Shown here in pieces: positions 15,051 through 23,248 of a DNA stretch of 38,061 bases (position 1 is the stretch's first letter; the number at the start of each line of letters is the position of its first letter). The stretch is from Chloroflexota bacterium (GTDB lineage: Bacteria > Chloroflexota > Dormibacteria > CF-121): NCBI GenBank assembly GCA_005889535.1, contig VBHC01000139.1:1-38061 (forward strand), read 5' to 3'. The notes under the pieces are model-generated. The model saw only the letters and a list, made by a program, of their open reading frames with translations, did not search any database and was not told the DNA's origin. A program made the position numbers and the translations under genes.

Positions 15051-16343
15051 ATGAGATTGTCGAAATTGCTCGCCGGGTTAGCCCTTGCGAGCGTGGTGCT
15101 TGCCGCGTGCGGCACCACGGGAGGCGGTGGCACCGCCAATAAGGGAACTATCAAGATCGGCGTCGACCTGCCGGAGTCTGGGGCCGAGACGTCGAACGGC
15201 ATCCCGACCCTCAACGGAGTCAAGTTCGCGGTCGATCAGGTGAAGTCGGTAGACGGCTTTACGTTGCAGTACTTCAACCTGGACGATGCCGTCAACGGTG
15301 TGCACGATCCGCAGAAAGGCACCCAGAACGTCCAGCAGTTCATCGACGACAAGGCCGTCCTCGGCATGATCGGGCCCTTCAATTCGAACGTGGCGCGCGC
15401 CGAGATCAAGGTCACCAATCAGGCGCACCTCGTTCAGATCAGCCCTGCCAACACGAACCAGTGCCTGACCAAGGACATCTACATCCCGCAATCACTGAGC
15501 GGCGTGCCCGACGTCGACTGCAAGGCTGCCGGCTACCCGTTCCCCAAGGATCTGCGCCCAACCGGCACCAACAATTACTTCCGAGTCGCCACCACCGACG
15601 ACTTCCAGGGTCCAGCCATGTCGGACTACGCCTATAACAAGCTGAACCTGAAGAAGGTCGGGGTGGCTTCCGACGCCGAGGCCTACGGAAAAGGGATCGC
15701 CGACACGTTCAGCATCCGCTTCAAGAAGGATGGCGGGACGATCGTCAAGCGCCAGGACTTCCCGAACGCCTCCCATGTGAGCGACTTCCGCTCCTTCCTC
15801 CGGTCAGCGTTGGCGGCCGGCGCCGAAGGCATCTACTTCGGCGGAACGGACAGCAACAACGCCTGCGTGGTGCGCAATCAGATGAAGGGGATCTTCCCCG
15901 ACAGCGCGCCCTTCATGGGTGGTGACGGCATCGTCACCGGCCAGTGCATCAAGGATGCCGCCGACAAGGTGGTCGGCATGAACGGCACCGTAGCGACGGT
16001 CGCGGCCGAAAAGGTTTCTGGCTCGCAGGCCACAATCGATGCCTTCAAGAAGGCCTATCCGAACTCGAATGATTACGGCGCCTACACCATGCCGGCATAT
16101 GACGCGACCAAAATCTTGATCGCCGCAATAGACCGGGCGATCAAGGCGAACAACAACAACATGCCGAGCCGACAGCAGGTCCTGGACGCGATGTCCAAGA
16201 CCGACTTTACCGGTGTCCTCGGTCATACCAGCTTCGATGACAAGGGTGACACGACGAACAAGGTCATCACGGTCTACGCCGTAAAGGACGCCAGCAAAGG
16301 CTGGGAGGTCGATACCACCGTCGACTTGTCGCACGGCCTATAA
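15051..16343 (+). CDS. livJ: Branched-chain amino acid-type ABC transporter substrate-binding lipoprotein
   Basis: A 430-residue solute receptor anchored by lipobox LAAC (Cys20), followed by a G/T linker. The mature part is a type I periplasmic-binding fold of the HAAT family: IKIGVDLPESGAETSNGIPTLNGVKFAVD, GMIGPFNSNVARA, VQISPANTNQCLT, a second lobe from VGVASDAEAYGKG and a TMPAYDATKILIAAIDRA helix. Ligands in this family include Leu/Ile/Val, other amino acids, amides and aromatic acids; the ligand here is not predictable. ATG 15051 has GGAAGGAGGA 6 nt upstream. It is first in the operon and separated from livH by a hairpin that would favour more receptor than permease. Confidence 0.9.
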   Translation: MRLSKLLAGLALASVVLAACGTTGGGGTANKGTIKIGVDLPESGAETSNGIPTLNGVKFAVDQVKSVDGFTLQYFNLDDAVNGVHDPQKGTQNVQQFIDDKAVLGMIGPFNSNVARAEIKVTNQAHLVQISPANTNQCLTKDIYIPQSLSGVPDVDCKAAGYPFPKDLRPTGTNNYFRVATTDDFQGPAMSDYAYNKLNLKKVGVASDAEAYGKGIADTFSIRFKKDGGTIVKRQDFPNASHVSDFRSFLRSALAAGAEGIYFGGTDSNNACVVRNQMKGIFPDSAPFMGGDGIVTGQCIKDAADKVVGMNGTVATVAAEKVSGSQATIDAFKKAYPNSNDYGAYTMPAYDATKILIAAIDRAIKANNNNMPSRQQVLDAMSKTDFTGVLGHTSFDDKGDTTNKVITVYAVKDASKGWEVDTTVDLSHGL

Positions 16344-16356
16344 AGCGCGTATAAAA

Positions 16357-16383
16357 GGGAGCGGGCGGGCGACCGCCCCTCCC
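16357..16383 (+). terminator. Intra-operon hairpin between livJ and livH
   Basis: A GC stem of 11 bp (GGGAG, bulged C, GGGCGG; loop GCGA; CCGCCC, CTCCC) lies 13 nt after the livJ stop and ends 11 nt before livH. No T-tract follows, so it probably acts as a partial terminator or 3' end stabiliser for livJ RNA, a usual way to overproduce the receptor. Confidence 0.55.
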
Positions 16384-16394
16384 GTCTCTGACAA

Positions 16395-17435
16395 GTGGCA
16401 TCAGTAGCTGCGGCGCTGAAGGGAACCAGGACCGCGCTGAGTGGCGCGCTTGGCACGTGGCTCTTCCTGGCCGGTACCATCCTGGTCCTGGCCGTCCTTC
16501 TGCTGCCAAAGGTAATTTCGAATCCAGCCTTTTTCATCCAGATCCTGATCTACGGCGTCGCAAACGGGGCCATCTTCGCTCTCATCGCCCTCGGATACAC
16601 GATGGTGTACGGCATCATCGAGCTGATCAACTTCGCGCACGGGGATATCTTCACGCTCGGGGCCTTCATTGCCATCCCCCTGATCGGCGTTTTCGGGTTC
16701 ACGGACAGCACCCCGTTCTCAGTCGGGGTCGTGCTCGTCCTGCTGCTGGTGACCGCTGCGGTGATGGTCATCGATGGAGGAATCAACATGGCCATTGAAC
16801 GCCTGGCGTACCGGCCGCTGCGAAGCGCGCCGCGGCTCGCCATCCTGATCACGGCCGTCGGCATGTCCTTCGTCCTGGAGGGCGCGATGTACGTCTGGCG
16901 CGGCGCGAACAACGTGCACTTCCCCGATCTCCTGCCAGGAACGCGGATTTCGTTTCTCGGCGCCTCGCTGGGGGTCAAAGACCTCATCGTGATCGGGAGT
17001 GCCGTGATCCTGGTGGTATCGCTCAACGTGTTCATCACGAATTCGAAGCTGGGGAAGGCGATGCGGGCCACCGCGCAGGATCGTGAGGCGGCGCAGCTGA
17101 TGGGCATCAATATCAATCGGACCATCGCCGCCACCTTCTTCATCGGCGCCGCGCTGGCCGCGGCAGGCGGCATCATTTTCGGGCTGTACTTCAACAACAT
17201 CCGCTTCGACGAGGGGTTCACGGCCGGCCTGTTCGCCTTCACCGCGGCCGTCTTCGGTGGCATCGGCAATATCCAGGGCGCTGCGCTCGGCGGACTGTTC
17301 ATCGGGCTGGTCCAGGCGTTCTCGAACGCCTATTACCAGGCAGCGCTGACCGATGTCTGGATCTTCGCCATTCTGATCCTGGTGCTCGTATTCCGGCCCG
17401 CCGGACTGCTCGGCATGCAGGTGCCTGAGAAATGA
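16395..17435 (+). CDS. livH: ABC transporter permease LivH
   Basis: A 346-residue inner-membrane permease with about eight hydrophobic helices. The LivH signature GVANGAIFALIALGYTMVYGIIELINFAHGDIFTLGAF lies near residues 55-92. The cytoplasmic EAA-like loop MRATAQDREAAQLMGININRT lies near 220, where the ATPases dock. It pairs with LivM to form the channel. GTG start at 16395. Its stop overlaps the livM start by 4 bp (ATGA). Confidence 0.93.
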   Translation: MASVAAALKGTRTALSGALGTWLFLAGTILVLAVLLLPKVISNPAFFIQILIYGVANGAIFALIALGYTMVYGIIELINFAHGDIFTLGAFIAIPLIGVFGFTDSTPFSVGVVLVLLLVTAAVMVIDGGINMAIERLAYRPLRSAPRLAILITAVGMSFVLEGAMYVWRGANNVHFPDLLPGTRISFLGASLGVKDLIVIGSAVILVVSLNVFITNSKLGKAMRATAQDREAAQLMGININRTIAATFFIGAALAAAGGIIFGLYFNNIRFDEGFTAGLFAFTAAVFGGIGNIQGAALGGLFIGLVQAFSNAYYQAALTDVWIFAILILVLVFRPAGLLGMQVPEK

Positions 17436-18685
17436 GCCGGCCCCTGCTGCGCGGTGACACGGCGATGCGCTGGGCCATGGGGACATTCAAGGATCGCAAC
17501 CGCACGATTTACACGCTGCTCATCATCGGGGCACTCCTCTTCCCAAGCTTCGCTGACGTGACGACAGGCGGCGCTGGAAATCACCTGGTCAGCACCGCGG
17601 CCGACGCGGGGATCTACGTCCTGCTCGCTATCGGGCTCAACGTGGTGGTCGGCTTCGCCGGGCTGCTCGACCTGGGTTATGCGGCGTTTTTTGCCATCGG
17701 GGCCTACAGCTACGGGCTGCTCGCCTCCGGCCAGCTCTCTGGGAGCCCGCTGCATGCCGAATTCCACTTCCCCTTCTGGGTGCTGCTCCTGGTCGCCATG
17801 TTCGTCGCCGCCAGCTTCGGCGCGATCCTGGGGGCGCCGACCCTCCGACTCCGTGGGGACTACCTAGCGATCGTCACGCTGGGATTCGGCGAAATCGTCC
17901 CTCGCATCTTCCGCTTCCTCGGTGCCGGGTCGCCGCTCGGCAACTGGACCGGCGGCGTGAATGGGATCGCCGCCATCGATTCGCCCAAGCTGCCGGCCTT
18001 CATCACTGGCCCGTGGTTCGGCACACCCATCAAGGTCGTGGCTCCGTTCGATTTTGGCGATTCCAACTGGGCGCCCATGGACTTCTACGTCCTGATACTG
18101 ATCCTGGTCGCCATCTGTGTCGTCCTTGTCACCAACCTGCACAACTCGCGCATCGGCCGCGCCTGGATGGCGGTACGAGAGGACGAAGTGGCCGCCGCGG
18201 CCAGCGGCATCAACACGGTGGCCATTAAGCTGCTGGCCTTTGCGATCGGCGCGTCCTTCGCCGGCTTTGCCGGCTGCTTCTACGGCGCGAAGCTGTCCTA
18301 TGTGAGTTCCGAGAACTTCGAGTTCGTCGTCTCAGTCAGCATCCTGATCATGGTGGTGCTCGGCGGCATGGGCAACATCCCGGGCGTCATCCTCGGTGCG
18401 CTGACGATCTTCTTCGTGCAATTCTTCGTGTTGACCAACCTGCCGGACTATGCCGTCGCCGCCAGCAACGCCGTGGGCCTGGGGTTCTTGAACCAGTCCA
18501 CAGGCGGCTGGGTCGGCCTTCACGACGAAGTCCAGCGTTTGAACTACATCGTCTTCGGCCTGATCCTTGTGGTTGTCATGCTGCTGCGCCCTCAAGGGCT
18601 TTTCCCGAGCCGCATCCGGGAGCAAGAGCTCGAGAAGGGCACGACCGAAGAAGCGGTCTTCGACGTGCGCGAGGCTACTGATTGA
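17432..18685 (+). CDS. livM: ABC transporter permease LivM
   Basis: A 417-residue inner-membrane permease. It has an N-terminal extension of about 30 residues, then the LivM signature IGLNVVVGFAGLLDLGYAAFFAIGAYSYGLL, LRLRGDYLAIVTLGFGEI near residue 145, and the ATPase-docking loop IGRAWMAVREDEVAAAASGINT near 245. It ends with a short charged cytoplasmic tail. A long segment between helices (residues 170-210, WTGGVNGIAAIDSPKLPAF) probably faces outward. ATG 17432 overlaps livH, and its TGA overlaps the TTG start of livG. Confidence 0.93.
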   Translation: MSRPLLRGDTAMRWAMGTFKDRNRTIYTLLIIGALLFPSFADVTTGGAGNHLVSTAADAGIYVLLAIGLNVVVGFAGLLDLGYAAFFAIGAYSYGLLASGQLSGSPLHAEFHFPFWVLLLVAMFVAASFGAILGAPTLRLRGDYLAIVTLGFGEIVPRIFRFLGAGSPLGNWTGGVNGIAAIDSPKLPAFITGPWFGTPIKVVAPFDFGDSNWAPMDFYVLILILVAICVVLVTNLHNSRIGRAWMAVREDEVAAAASGINTVAIKLLAFAIGASFAGFAGCFYGAKLSYVSSENFEFVVSVSILIMVVLGGMGNIPGVILGALTIFFVQFFVLTNLPDYAVAASNAVGLGFLNQSTGGWVGLHDEVQRLNYIVFGLILVVVMLLRPQGLFPSRIREQELEKGTTEEAVFDVREATD

Positions 18686-19467
18686 CGGACGGCGAGACAA
18701 CGGCGGCAGTCATCCTGAACGTCGACCACGTAACCAAACGCTTCGGTGGTCTGACAGCCGTCGACGATGTCAGCTTCGCGATCAACGCGGGCGAGATCTT
18801 TGCGCTGATTGGGCCTAATGGGGCAGGGAAGACAACGCTGTTCAACACCATCACCGGCCTGTATAAGCCAACGGCCGGCACGATCCGCTTTCAGGACCGC
18901 GACATCACGGCCCTCAAGCCCTACAAGATCGCCGAGTTGGGCATTGCTCGCACCTTTCAACAGATCCGGCTCTTCGCCTACATGTCAGCCCTGGACAATG
19001 TCCGAATCGGTGAACACCCGCATATGCACGCAAAACTCTGGGATGACATTTTCAAGACGCGCAAGGCGGGCCGGGAGGAAGCGCGGGTAACGGAACGGGC
19101 GAACGAGTTACTCGAGTTTGTCGGCATTCGGCAACAGGCGTACAACTACGCGCGCAACCTCCCCTACGGCCATCAGCGGCGGCTGGAGATCGCCCGGGCC
19201 CTGGCCAGCGATCCGAAGCTGCTGCTGCTGGACGAGCCCGCCGCCGGCGCCAACCCGCAGGAAAAACGCGAACTCATGACGCTCGTGGAACGGATCCGTG
19301 GTCAGGGCATCACCGTCTTACTGATTGAGCACGACATGAAGGTCGTCATGGGTATCTCCGAGCGCATCGTGGTGCTGGACTATGGCGAGAAAATTGCCGA
19401 AGGCAAACCCCAAGAGGTCCGGACCAACCCGCGCGTGATCGAAGCCTACCTGGGCAAAAGCGCGTGA
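18682..19467 (+). CDS. livG: ABC transporter ATP-binding protein LivG
   Basis: A 261-residue ATPase with Walker A GPNGAGKTT near residue 47, Q-loop ARTFQQIRLF, ABC signature LPYGHQRRLEIARAL, Walker B LLLLDEPAAG, H-switch IEHDMKVVMGI, and the LivG-type C-terminal tail VIEAYLGKSA. The degenerate signature in place of LSGGQ is normal for LivG. It forms a heterodimer with LivF to power uptake. TTG start at 18682, inside the 4-bp overlap with livM. Confidence 0.93.
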   Translation: MTDGETTAAVILNVDHVTKRFGGLTAVDDVSFAINAGEIFALIGPNGAGKTTLFNTITGLYKPTAGTIRFQDRDITALKPYKIAELGIARTFQQIRLFAYMSALDNVRIGEHPHMHAKLWDDIFKTRKAGREEARVTERANELLEFVGIRQQAYNYARNLPYGHQRRLEIARALASDPKLLLLDEPAAGANPQEKRELMTLVERIRGQGITVLLIEHDMKVVMGISERIVVLDYGEKIAEGKPQEVRTNPRVIEAYLGKSA

Positions 19468-19477
19468 AGGGCTGACC

Positions 19478-20188
19478 GTGGCGCTCCTCGAGGTTCAGGG
19501 GGTGGACACCTATTACGGCCGCGTGCAGGCGCTGCACCAGCTCAGCCTGACGATCGACCAGGGAGAGATCGTTACCTTGATCGGCAGCAACGGCGCCGGC
19601 AAGACCACCACGCTCCGAACCATCTCGGGCCTGACGCGACCGGCGCGTGGCCACGTCCGCCTCCGTGGGAAGGAGATTTCCGGACTGCCGCCGGATCGGA
19701 TCGTCATGTTGGGCATCGGGCACGCCCCAGAAGGGCGCCGCATCTTCCATCGGATGACCGTGCGCGACAACCTGTTTCTGGGCGCCTACTCGCGCAACGA
19801 CGGGCCAGCCATTCGGACTGATCAGGACCGCGTGTTCGAGCTGTTCCCCCGCCTCAAAGAGCGCCGCAACCAGATTGGTGGGACGTTGTCCGGGGGCGAG
19901 CAACAGATGCTGGCCATCGGCAGGGCCATGATGTCGCGACCCAAGCTGTTGCTGCTGGACGAACCCTCCCTGGGATTGGCCCCCATCCTGGTGGACACCA
20001 TCTTCGAAGTGATTCGCGATATCAACAAGCAGGGCACGACGATCCTGTTGATCGAGCAGAATGCCGCCAAGGCCCTCAAGGTCGCAAACCGGGGCTACGT
20101 TCTGGAGACGGGTCGGATCGTCAAGGAGGGGACGGCCAGGGCCTTGCTCGACAGTCCCGACGTTCAGCGCGCATACCTCGGGATCTGA
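19478..20188 (+). CDS. livF: ABC transporter ATP-binding protein LivF
   Basis: A 236-residue ATPase with Walker A GSNGAGKTT near residue 35, the PEGRRIFHRMTVRDNLFLGAY segment after the Q-loop, signature LSGGEQQMLAIGRAM, Walker B LLLLDEPSLGLAPI and H-switch IEQNAAKAL. It is the partner of LivG. GTG start 10 nt after the livG stop. A second receptor gene follows 31 bp downstream. Confidence 0.93.
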   Translation: MALLEVQGVDTYYGRVQALHQLSLTIDQGEIVTLIGSNGAGKTTTLRTISGLTRPARGHVRLRGKEISGLPPDRIVMLGIGHAPEGRRIFHRMTVRDNLFLGAYSRNDGPAIRTDQDRVFELFPRLKERRNQIGGTLSGGEQQMLAIGRAMMSRPKLLLLDEPSLGLAPILVDTIFEVIRDINKQGTTILLIEQNAAKALKVANRGYVLETGRIVKEGTARALLDSPDVQRAYLGI

Positions 20189-20201
20189 AGTATCGGTCGA
20201 G

Positions 20202-20207
20202 TACAAT
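20202..20207 (+). promoter_or_regulatory. Candidate -10 box for the second receptor gene
   Basis: TACAAT lies 12 nt before the GTG at 20220, with no clear ribosome site after it. It could give the second receptor its own near-leaderless transcript in addition to readthrough from livF. Confidence 0.35.
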
Positions 20208-20219
20208 TTCGCCTTCGGG

Positions 20220-21494
20220 GTGCGGGTGAAAGGCGAAGCCGCCGTCTGGCTGTTGGTCGTCTCGCTCACCATCTCGGGCTGTAGCGTCGGGCCTGTTGGC
20301 GGTCAGCACCTCGTCGGCGTCATCAAGCTCGGAGCCGACCTGCCATTGAGCGGTGACGACGCACCGGACGGCATTCCAGTGAGGGACGCCGTCGAACTCG
20401 CGGTCAAACAGGCCGGGTCCGTCTGCGGAGCCGCGTCACACGCCGATGCCTGCGTCACGCTGCAACTCGTCACCACCGACGACGTGATCAAGGGAATCCA
20501 CGACCGGGCGCAAGGCGTAAAGAATATCCAGCTGCTGGCGGCCGACGATCGCGTCGTTGGCCTTGTCGGCCCGCTCTACGACAGCCTCGCCCGGAGCGAG
20601 CTGCCGGCGGCCAACGGCGCTGGGCTGGCCATGATAAGCCCGGCCAATACGGACGAGTGCCTCACCCAGGAGCCGCCGGACGGGCACTGCCAGGGCCTGG
20701 CGGCCCGTCTGCGATCAGAGAGAACGAACTCCTATTTCCGAGTCGTGACCACGCAGCTGACGGAGGGGGTGGCTGGCGCCGATCTTGCCTACCAGACGCT
20801 CGCCAAGCGACGCGCCTTGGTTTTCACGGATCACACATGGTTCGGCCAGGCGAGCGCGACCCAATTCGCCGCCCGCTTCAGCAGGCATGGCGGGACCGTG
20901 GTCAACGCGACTGACCTGGGGGACAACGAACCATCCCCTTCGCTCGGCTTCGGTCCATCCATCCAGCGAGCCGCGACGCTGGGAGTCGACGTGGTCTATT
21001 TCGCCGGGTCGGATGTGCAGGCGGCGGCGATGGTCCGCACGGAAATGGGCGCCCAGAGGCTTGATGTTCCGCTCATTGGAACGGATCGGCTGGCTAACAA
21101 CCTGTTCGCCAAGTACGCCGGGGCGAGGGCTAGGGGCTGCTATTACACCGTCGTGGGGGTCTATCCGCCCCGCATCGGACGCGCGTCGGCCTTCTTGAGT
21201 CAGTACCGCAACGTCTACGGCCGAGACGCAAGCGGGCTCAGCCTTCAAGCCTTCGACGCAACCAACCTGCTCATCCGTGCGATCGCCAGGGCGATCGATG
21301 CCGCGGGCGGATCCCGACCAAGCCGCGGCCAGGTGCTGGCTGAAATCGGCCGGACGAAGGATTTTCGTGGCTTGATGGGTGCCATGAGCTTCGACCAGCG
21401 CGGTGATACGACGCTGAAATTGGTGGCCGTCTATCAATGGATCGCACCGATCGACCCCACCGGCCAGTTCGTCACGCAATTGACGGTTCGCTAG
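20220..21494 (+). CDS. Second branched-chain-type ABC substrate-binding lipoprotein
   Basis: About 424 residues, related to the livJ product at 15051: IKLGADLPLSGDDAPDGIPVRDAVELAV, VGLVGPLYDSLARSELP, MISPANTDECLTQ and the final FDQRGDTTLKLVAVYQW match its layout. The lipobox is ISGC (Cys21 from the GTG at 20220). Extra Cys residues (VCGAASHADACVTL) suggest a disulfide not in the first copy. Start is uncertain: GTG 20220 or GTG 20226, both without a strong ribosome site. Two receptors feeding one LivHMGF pair would broaden the substrate range. Its 3' end overlaps the convergent CGNR gene by 23 bp. Confidence 0.85.
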   Translation: MRVKGEAAVWLLVVSLTISGCSVGPVGGQHLVGVIKLGADLPLSGDDAPDGIPVRDAVELAVKQAGSVCGAASHADACVTLQLVTTDDVIKGIHDRAQGVKNIQLLAADDRVVGLVGPLYDSLARSELPAANGAGLAMISPANTDECLTQEPPDGHCQGLAARLRSERTNSYFRVVTTQLTEGVAGADLAYQTLAKRRALVFTDHTWFGQASATQFAARFSRHGGTVVNATDLGDNEPSPSLGFGPSIQRAATLGVDVVYFAGSDVQAAAMVRTEMGAQRLDVPLIGTDRLANNLFAKYAGARARGCYYTVVGVYPPRIGRASAFLSQYRNVYGRDASGLSLQAFDATNLLIRAIARAIDAAGGSRPSRGQVLAEIGRTKDFRGLMGAMSFDQRGDTTLKLVAVYQWIAPIDPTGQFVTQLTVR

Positions 21495-22113
21495 GGCCAG
21501 CCTCGATCGCCTGCCGGCGCCGGTAGTGGCGATGAGCCTTGGCTCGATTCCCACAGACCGCCATATCGCACCATCGCCGGCTGTGGTTGCGGGTTCGGTC
21601 GACCCACAGCCACCGGCAGTCCCGCCCGGAGCATTGTCCGATCCGGCGCACCGCGCCTGAGGACAAGAGCTCATCCGCTGAGAGCGCGACCCGCCAGAGC
21701 ATATCGTCCATTCGAGAGGCGCCAGCGACGGGCTCCCATCGGTAACGCCCAGAGCGAACGACCATTTTGCTGTGCTCCACCGCGGTGCGGATCCACGCTT
21801 CCAGTGCTCTCAGATCCCGATTGGGGGGCACGCCGCCTTCGCTGATCCGGGCGAAGACTGCGAAGATGGCCTCCCGAAGCGACCGTGCCGTGGCGAGCGT
21901 GCGCAGCAACCGGCGCTGATGGGCGGCTGCCTCACGGTTAAGACGCCGCTCCTCCGGTTGGGACATCAAACCAACCTGCCGCCCCCACGAGGCGAGATCG
22001 GCATACGTTTGCAGCCGCTCAATCGGAGAACCCGAGCGCCGCCAGCTCACCGTGTTGGCGAAGTCAAGACAGAGAGCCCCCGCCGTGATGTGGAACTGCC
22101 ATGGACTCACCAT
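21472..22113 (-). CDS. CGNR zinc-finger transcriptional regulator (ABATE domain)
   Basis: A 213-residue protein. The N-terminal region is an ABATE (stress-induced) domain (LCLDFANTVSWRRSGSPIERLQTYADLASWGRQVGL, with an LREAIFAVFARISEG helix). The C-terminal zinc finger has Cys161, Cys166, Cys182 and Cys187, the last within the CGNR signature (WCDMAVCGNRAKAHRHYRRR), likely DNA-binding. Regulators of this family control local genes in actinobacteria and relatives, with ligands mostly unknown. The natural targets here are the liv operon and the divergent beta-propeller lipoprotein. Start ATG 22113 has TATTAG-type repeats immediately upstream. Confidence 0.9.
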   Translation of the reverse strand: MVSPWQFHITAGALCLDFANTVSWRRSGSPIERLQTYADLASWGRQVGLMSQPEERRLNREAAAHQRRLLRTLATARSLREAIFAVFARISEGGVPPNRDLRALEAWIRTAVEHSKMVVRSGRYRWEPVAGASRMDDMLWRVALSADELLSSGAVRRIGQCSGRDCRWLWVDRTRNHSRRWCDMAVCGNRAKAHRHYRRRQAIEAGPSEPSIA

Positions 22114-22127
22114 CTATTACCTATTAG
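22114..22127 (+). repeat. TATTA repeat at the CGNR start
   Basis: CTATTACCTATTAG: two TATTA units 7 bp apart, directly upstream of the CGNR start codon. Related TATTAG units occur before the liv promoter at 14913-14928 with different spacing. Possible shared operator, or part of a leaderless promoter for the regulator (TAATAG on the minus strand). Confidence 0.35.
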
Positions 22128-22145
22128 CCGGTTAGAGCCAGAGTT

Positions 22146-22151
22146 TATACT
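22146..22151 (+). promoter_or_regulatory. Candidate -10 box of the beta-propeller gene
   Basis: TATACT ends 8 nt before the ATG at 22160. The predicted start of transcription falls at or next to the ATG, implying a leaderless message, although AGGGG sits 2-6 nt before the ATG. Confidence 0.4.
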
Positions 22152-22159
22152 GCAGGGGC

Positions 22160-23230
22160 ATGGGGCCTTCCGGGCGGAGCACATCGGCCTGGCTGCTGCT
22201 GGTCACGGTGACGGTGGTGAGCGCCGGTTGCGCCATCGACCGCAGCCGCGCCAACCTCTCGCCCAGCTCGAAGCCGTCGGGTCCGGTGCAAGCCATCATC
22301 GCCGTCGGTCAGCGCCCCGCAGTTCCCGTGACCGGCGAGGGCGCGGTCTGGGTTCCAAACACCGGCGACGGGACCGTATCACGCATCGATCCGCGGAGCA
22401 ATCGGGTGGTCGCCACGCTTCGAATCGGCAACCAGCTCGCGTTCTATCAGCGCGATTGCGAGGCAAAGGGGTCGGTCCACAGCTTTATGGGGACATCGGT
22501 CCATGTGCGCGACTGCGATCTGCCGAGCGCGTTGGCCGTGGCTGCGGGCGCACTCTGGGTTTTGAAGAACGACGAGCAGATGGTGCTCCGAGTGGATCCG
22601 AGGAGCCAGCATGCTGTGGCCCGGGTTCCACTCGACTTCGTCCCTTTTGACATGGCTGCCACCGACAATGCCGTCTGGATTACGGGCTACTGGGTCGACC
22701 GGCTCGTCCGCGTCGATCCCAAGACGAACCAGGTGGTCGCCAGCTTTACGCTGCCGGACGGCGCCTCGGGGATTGCGGCGTCCGATCAGGCGGTCTGGGT
22801 AGCGAGCACGATCGCCGGGCAAGTATCGCGTATCGATCCGGTGACGAATCGGGTGGTGGCGAACGTAACGCTCAGTTGCCCGGCTGCCTGCTATCAGGGA
22901 AGTCTTCCGCTGGCGGTGGCGGCGACTCCGGACGCAATCTGGGTGCGAACCGTCGGTAATGGCCTTCTGGTTCGGATCGATCCACAGACCAATCGCGTCG
23001 TGTCGAGCATCGACGTCAGCTATTCCCTCGGGCGAGCCGGGGTGGATCATCTCGCCCTGCTGGATGGTGCGGTCTGGGTCTGCGGGATCAGCCTTCAGCG
23101 AATTGATCCACAAACCAACCGGGTTAGCGGGACGCTCGATGTCTCCGCGACCAGCGCCGCCCCCGGTTTCGGTTCGCTCTGGATCACCGACACGTCGGGG
23201 CGCGTCGAGCGGATCAGTCCGCCGCGGTAA
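22160..23230 (+). CDS. Beta-propeller lipoprotein (YVTN/virginiamycin-lyase-like repeats)
   Basis: A 356-residue lipoprotein with lipobox SAGC (Cys24). The mature part is built of about six repeats following the pattern AVWVxxxxxGxVxRIDPxTNxVVA, e.g. GAVWVPNTGDGTVSRIDPRSNRVVA, AVWITGYWVDRLVRVDP and AIWVRTVGNGLLVRIDP, a YVTN/Vgb-type propeller. Several paired Cys (DCEAKG and VRDCDL; LSCPAACYQG) suggest disulfides outside the cell. Such propellers bind ligands or proteins and some are lyases; no catalytic residues are evident. It diverges from the CGNR regulator over 46 bp, which may control it. Confidence 0.82.
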   Translation: MGPSGRSTSAWLLLVTVTVVSAGCAIDRSRANLSPSSKPSGPVQAIIAVGQRPAVPVTGEGAVWVPNTGDGTVSRIDPRSNRVVATLRIGNQLAFYQRDCEAKGSVHSFMGTSVHVRDCDLPSALAVAAGALWVLKNDEQMVLRVDPRSQHAVARVPLDFVPFDMAATDNAVWITGYWVDRLVRVDPKTNQVVASFTLPDGASGIAASDQAVWVASTIAGQVSRIDPVTNRVVANVTLSCPAACYQGSLPLAVAATPDAIWVRTVGNGLLVRIDPQTNRVVSSIDVSYSLGRAGVDHLALLDGAVWVCGISLQRIDPQTNRVSGTLDVSATSAAPGFGSLWITDTSGRVERISPPR

Positions 23231-23248
23231 CCGGCTGGCCGGTCCGCC

